Origin: CAZJDV01 sp964544865
GTDB lineage: Bacteria; Chloroflexota; Dehalococcoidia; Lucifugimonadales; CAJWER01
Assembly (NCBI GenBank): GCA_964544865.1
Contig: CAZJDV010000126.1
Span: forward strand, 1-5,228
DNA: 5,228 nucleotides
Direction: 5' to 3'
Part shown: positions 4,172-5,228 of the stretch, piece by piece
Position numbering within the stretch: the first letter of the stretch is position 1
Layout: each line of letters starts with the position of its first letter
Translations under genes and position numbers: made by a program
Notes under the pieces: model-generated
Seen by the model: only the letters and a program-made list of their open reading frames with translations
What the model was told of the DNA's origin: nothing
Databases searched by the model: none

Positions 4172-5228
4172 CTAGTACGGCACTCCGGCCTTGAACTCCT
4201 CGGCGGCCTTACTCAGCGCCGCTCCTGTCTCCTCGTCTACGTCACTCGTGGCCTTGATGTTTGCGAGTATGTCCGGATGGGAAACGGTCAGGAACTGCAG
4301 GAATGCCCTCTCGAAGTCCTGGATCCTCGTCAGCTCCACGTCATCAAGGTCCCCGTTGACCAGGGCGAATAGGATGCTGACCTGGTGCTCCAGAGATATC
4401 GGCGCATCCTGGACCTGTTTCAGCACCTCCACGGCACGCTGCCCGCGCTCGAGCTGCGCCCTGGTCGATGTGTCCAGGTCGGCGGTGCCGAACTGGGCGA
4501 ACGTGGCCAACTCCCGGTACTGGGCCAGCTCCAGTCGCATTCGGCCCGCGACGCCCTTCATGGCCTTAGTCTGCGCCGCACTGCCAACCCGGGACACCGA
4601 CAAACCGGCGTTGACCGCGGGCCGGATACCTGAGTTGAACAGCTCCGGCTCAAGGTATATCTGGCCGTCCGTTATCGATATCACGTTGGTCGGCACGTAG
4701 GCCGAGACATCACCAGCCAGCGTCTCGATGATCGGCAGGGCGGTCATCGACCCGCCGCCCAACGCGGGCGAGAGCCTGGCGGCGCGCTCCAGCAACCTGC
4801 TGTGGAGGTAGAAAATATCGCCCGGGTATGCCTCCCGCCCGGGGGGACGCCGCAGGAGCAAGGACATCTGCCTGTACGCCCAGGCGTGTTTTGACAGATC
4901 ATCATACACGATCAGGACATCTTTCCCTTGCGACATAAACTCTTCGCCCATGGCGCAGCCGGCGTATGGGGCCAGGTACTGCATGGGAGCAGAGTCGGCG
5001 GCCGTCGCCGCCACGACGATGGTGTGCTCCATCGCGCCATTGTGTTCAAGCATGGCCACGGTCTGCGCTACCCTGCCTACCTTCTGCCCGATCGCCACGT
5101 AGATGCAGAGCAGATCGCCGCCCTTCTGATTGATAATCGTGTCCGTGGCCAGCGTCGTCTTGCCCAACGAGCGGTCGCCGATGATGAGCTCGCGCTGTCC
5201 CCTCCCGATGGGTATCATCGCGTCGATG
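4172..5228 (-). CDS. atpA: F1Fo ATP synthase subunit alpha (C-terminal part, cut by window edge)
   Basis: Alpha alternates with beta in F1, binds nucleotide without catalysis and supplies the arginine finger to the beta site. The frame is open to the right edge; 351 codons are present, beginning at IDAMIPIGRGQRELIIGD, so about 150 N-terminal residues of the usual 500 or so are missing. The ATG at 5218 is internal (Met in IDAMIPIG), not a start. In fragment numbering the P-loop is GDRSLGKT (17-24), against GDRQTGKT in nearly all alphas. GQKVGRVAQ (48-56) also departs from GQKxSTVAQ. Typical parts are YLAPYAGCAMGE (84-95), YDDLSKHAWAYRQMSLLLRR (108-127), PGREAYPGD (129-137), IRPAVNAGLSVSRVGSAAQ (201-219, arginine finger Arg213) and AQYRELATFAQFG (235-247). 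The C-terminal helical domain is complete and ends at VPY. It is the first subunit gene visible here; atpH, atpF, atpE and atpB would be expected further right. Confidence 0.97.
   Translation of the reverse strand, partial: IDAMIPIGRGQRELIIGDRSLGKTTLATDTIINQKGGDLLCIYVAIGQKVGRVAQTVAMLEHNGAMEHTIVVAATAADSAPMQYLAPYAGCAMGEEFMSQGKDVLIVYDDLSKHAWAYRQMSLLLRRPPGREAYPGDIFYLHSRLLERAARLSPALGGGSMTALPIIETLAGDVSAYVPTNVISITDGQIYLEPELFNSGIRPAVNAGLSVSRVGSAAQTKAMKGVAGRMRLELAQYRELATFAQFGTADLDTSTRAQLERGQRAVEVLKQVQDAPISLEHQVSILFALVNGDLDDVELTRIQDFERAFLQFLTVSHPDILANIKATSDVDEETGAALSKAAEEFKAGVPY

Noticed and set aside
1376..5228. N-ATPase or Na+-type second ATP synthase operon, suggested by the divergent motifs
   Set aside because: N-ATPase operons begin with the beta and epsilon genes; here the order is alpha, gamma, beta, epsilon, as in a standard F-type operon.

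Overview
The window carries the 3' half of an F-type ATP synthase operon on the minus strand (atpA partial, atpG, atpD, atpC) and, converging on it from the left, a plus-strand gene for the NADH-sensing repressor Rex. DNA is moderately GC-rich with Shine-Dalgarno sites and sigma-70-type promoters, so it is bacterial. The proteins, the atpA-G-D-C order, an epsilon subunit with an ATP-binding motif and the TTCGACAAGCTCAG-type repeat make me lean towards an uncultured Chloroflexota (Dehalococcoidia / SAR202-like) genome. That placement is an inference; the sequence alone does not prove it.

Layout. Positions 1-407 hold no convincing gene. They contain a very good minus-strand promoter (TTGACA, 17 bp, TAGAAT) firing leftwards out of the window, an imperfect inverted repeat at 225-305, and unassigned DNA. 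Positions 428-557 form the rex control region: a 14-bp palindrome, an 18-bp Rex-operator-like dyad, a strong promoter (TTGACG, 17 bp, TACAAT) and a ribosome binding site. rex runs from 558 to 1217. A 158-bp gap holds a strong hairpin that can serve as terminator for the converging transcripts. Then come atpC, atpD, atpG and the C-terminal 351 codons of atpA, whose 5' part lies beyond the right edge. The minus-strand transcript reads A, G, D, C, with gaps of 19, 78 and 5 bp.

Function. AtpA and AtpD form the catalytic hexamer, AtpG the rotor shaft, and AtpC the shaft foot and ATP-sensitive brake. Rex reports the NADH/NAD+ ratio and probably represses its own gene. The two units are linked by position only; no Rex site is visible for the atp operon, whose promoter is outside the window. 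All genes look intact apart from the edge-truncated atpA.

I found no new multi-gene system. The points most worth a second look are the divergent promoter with its unexplained leader, the Rex-like operator, and unusual residues in otherwise invariant F1 motifs: alpha P-loop GDRSLGKT, beta FIDNIYRY, EELSDED and QPM.
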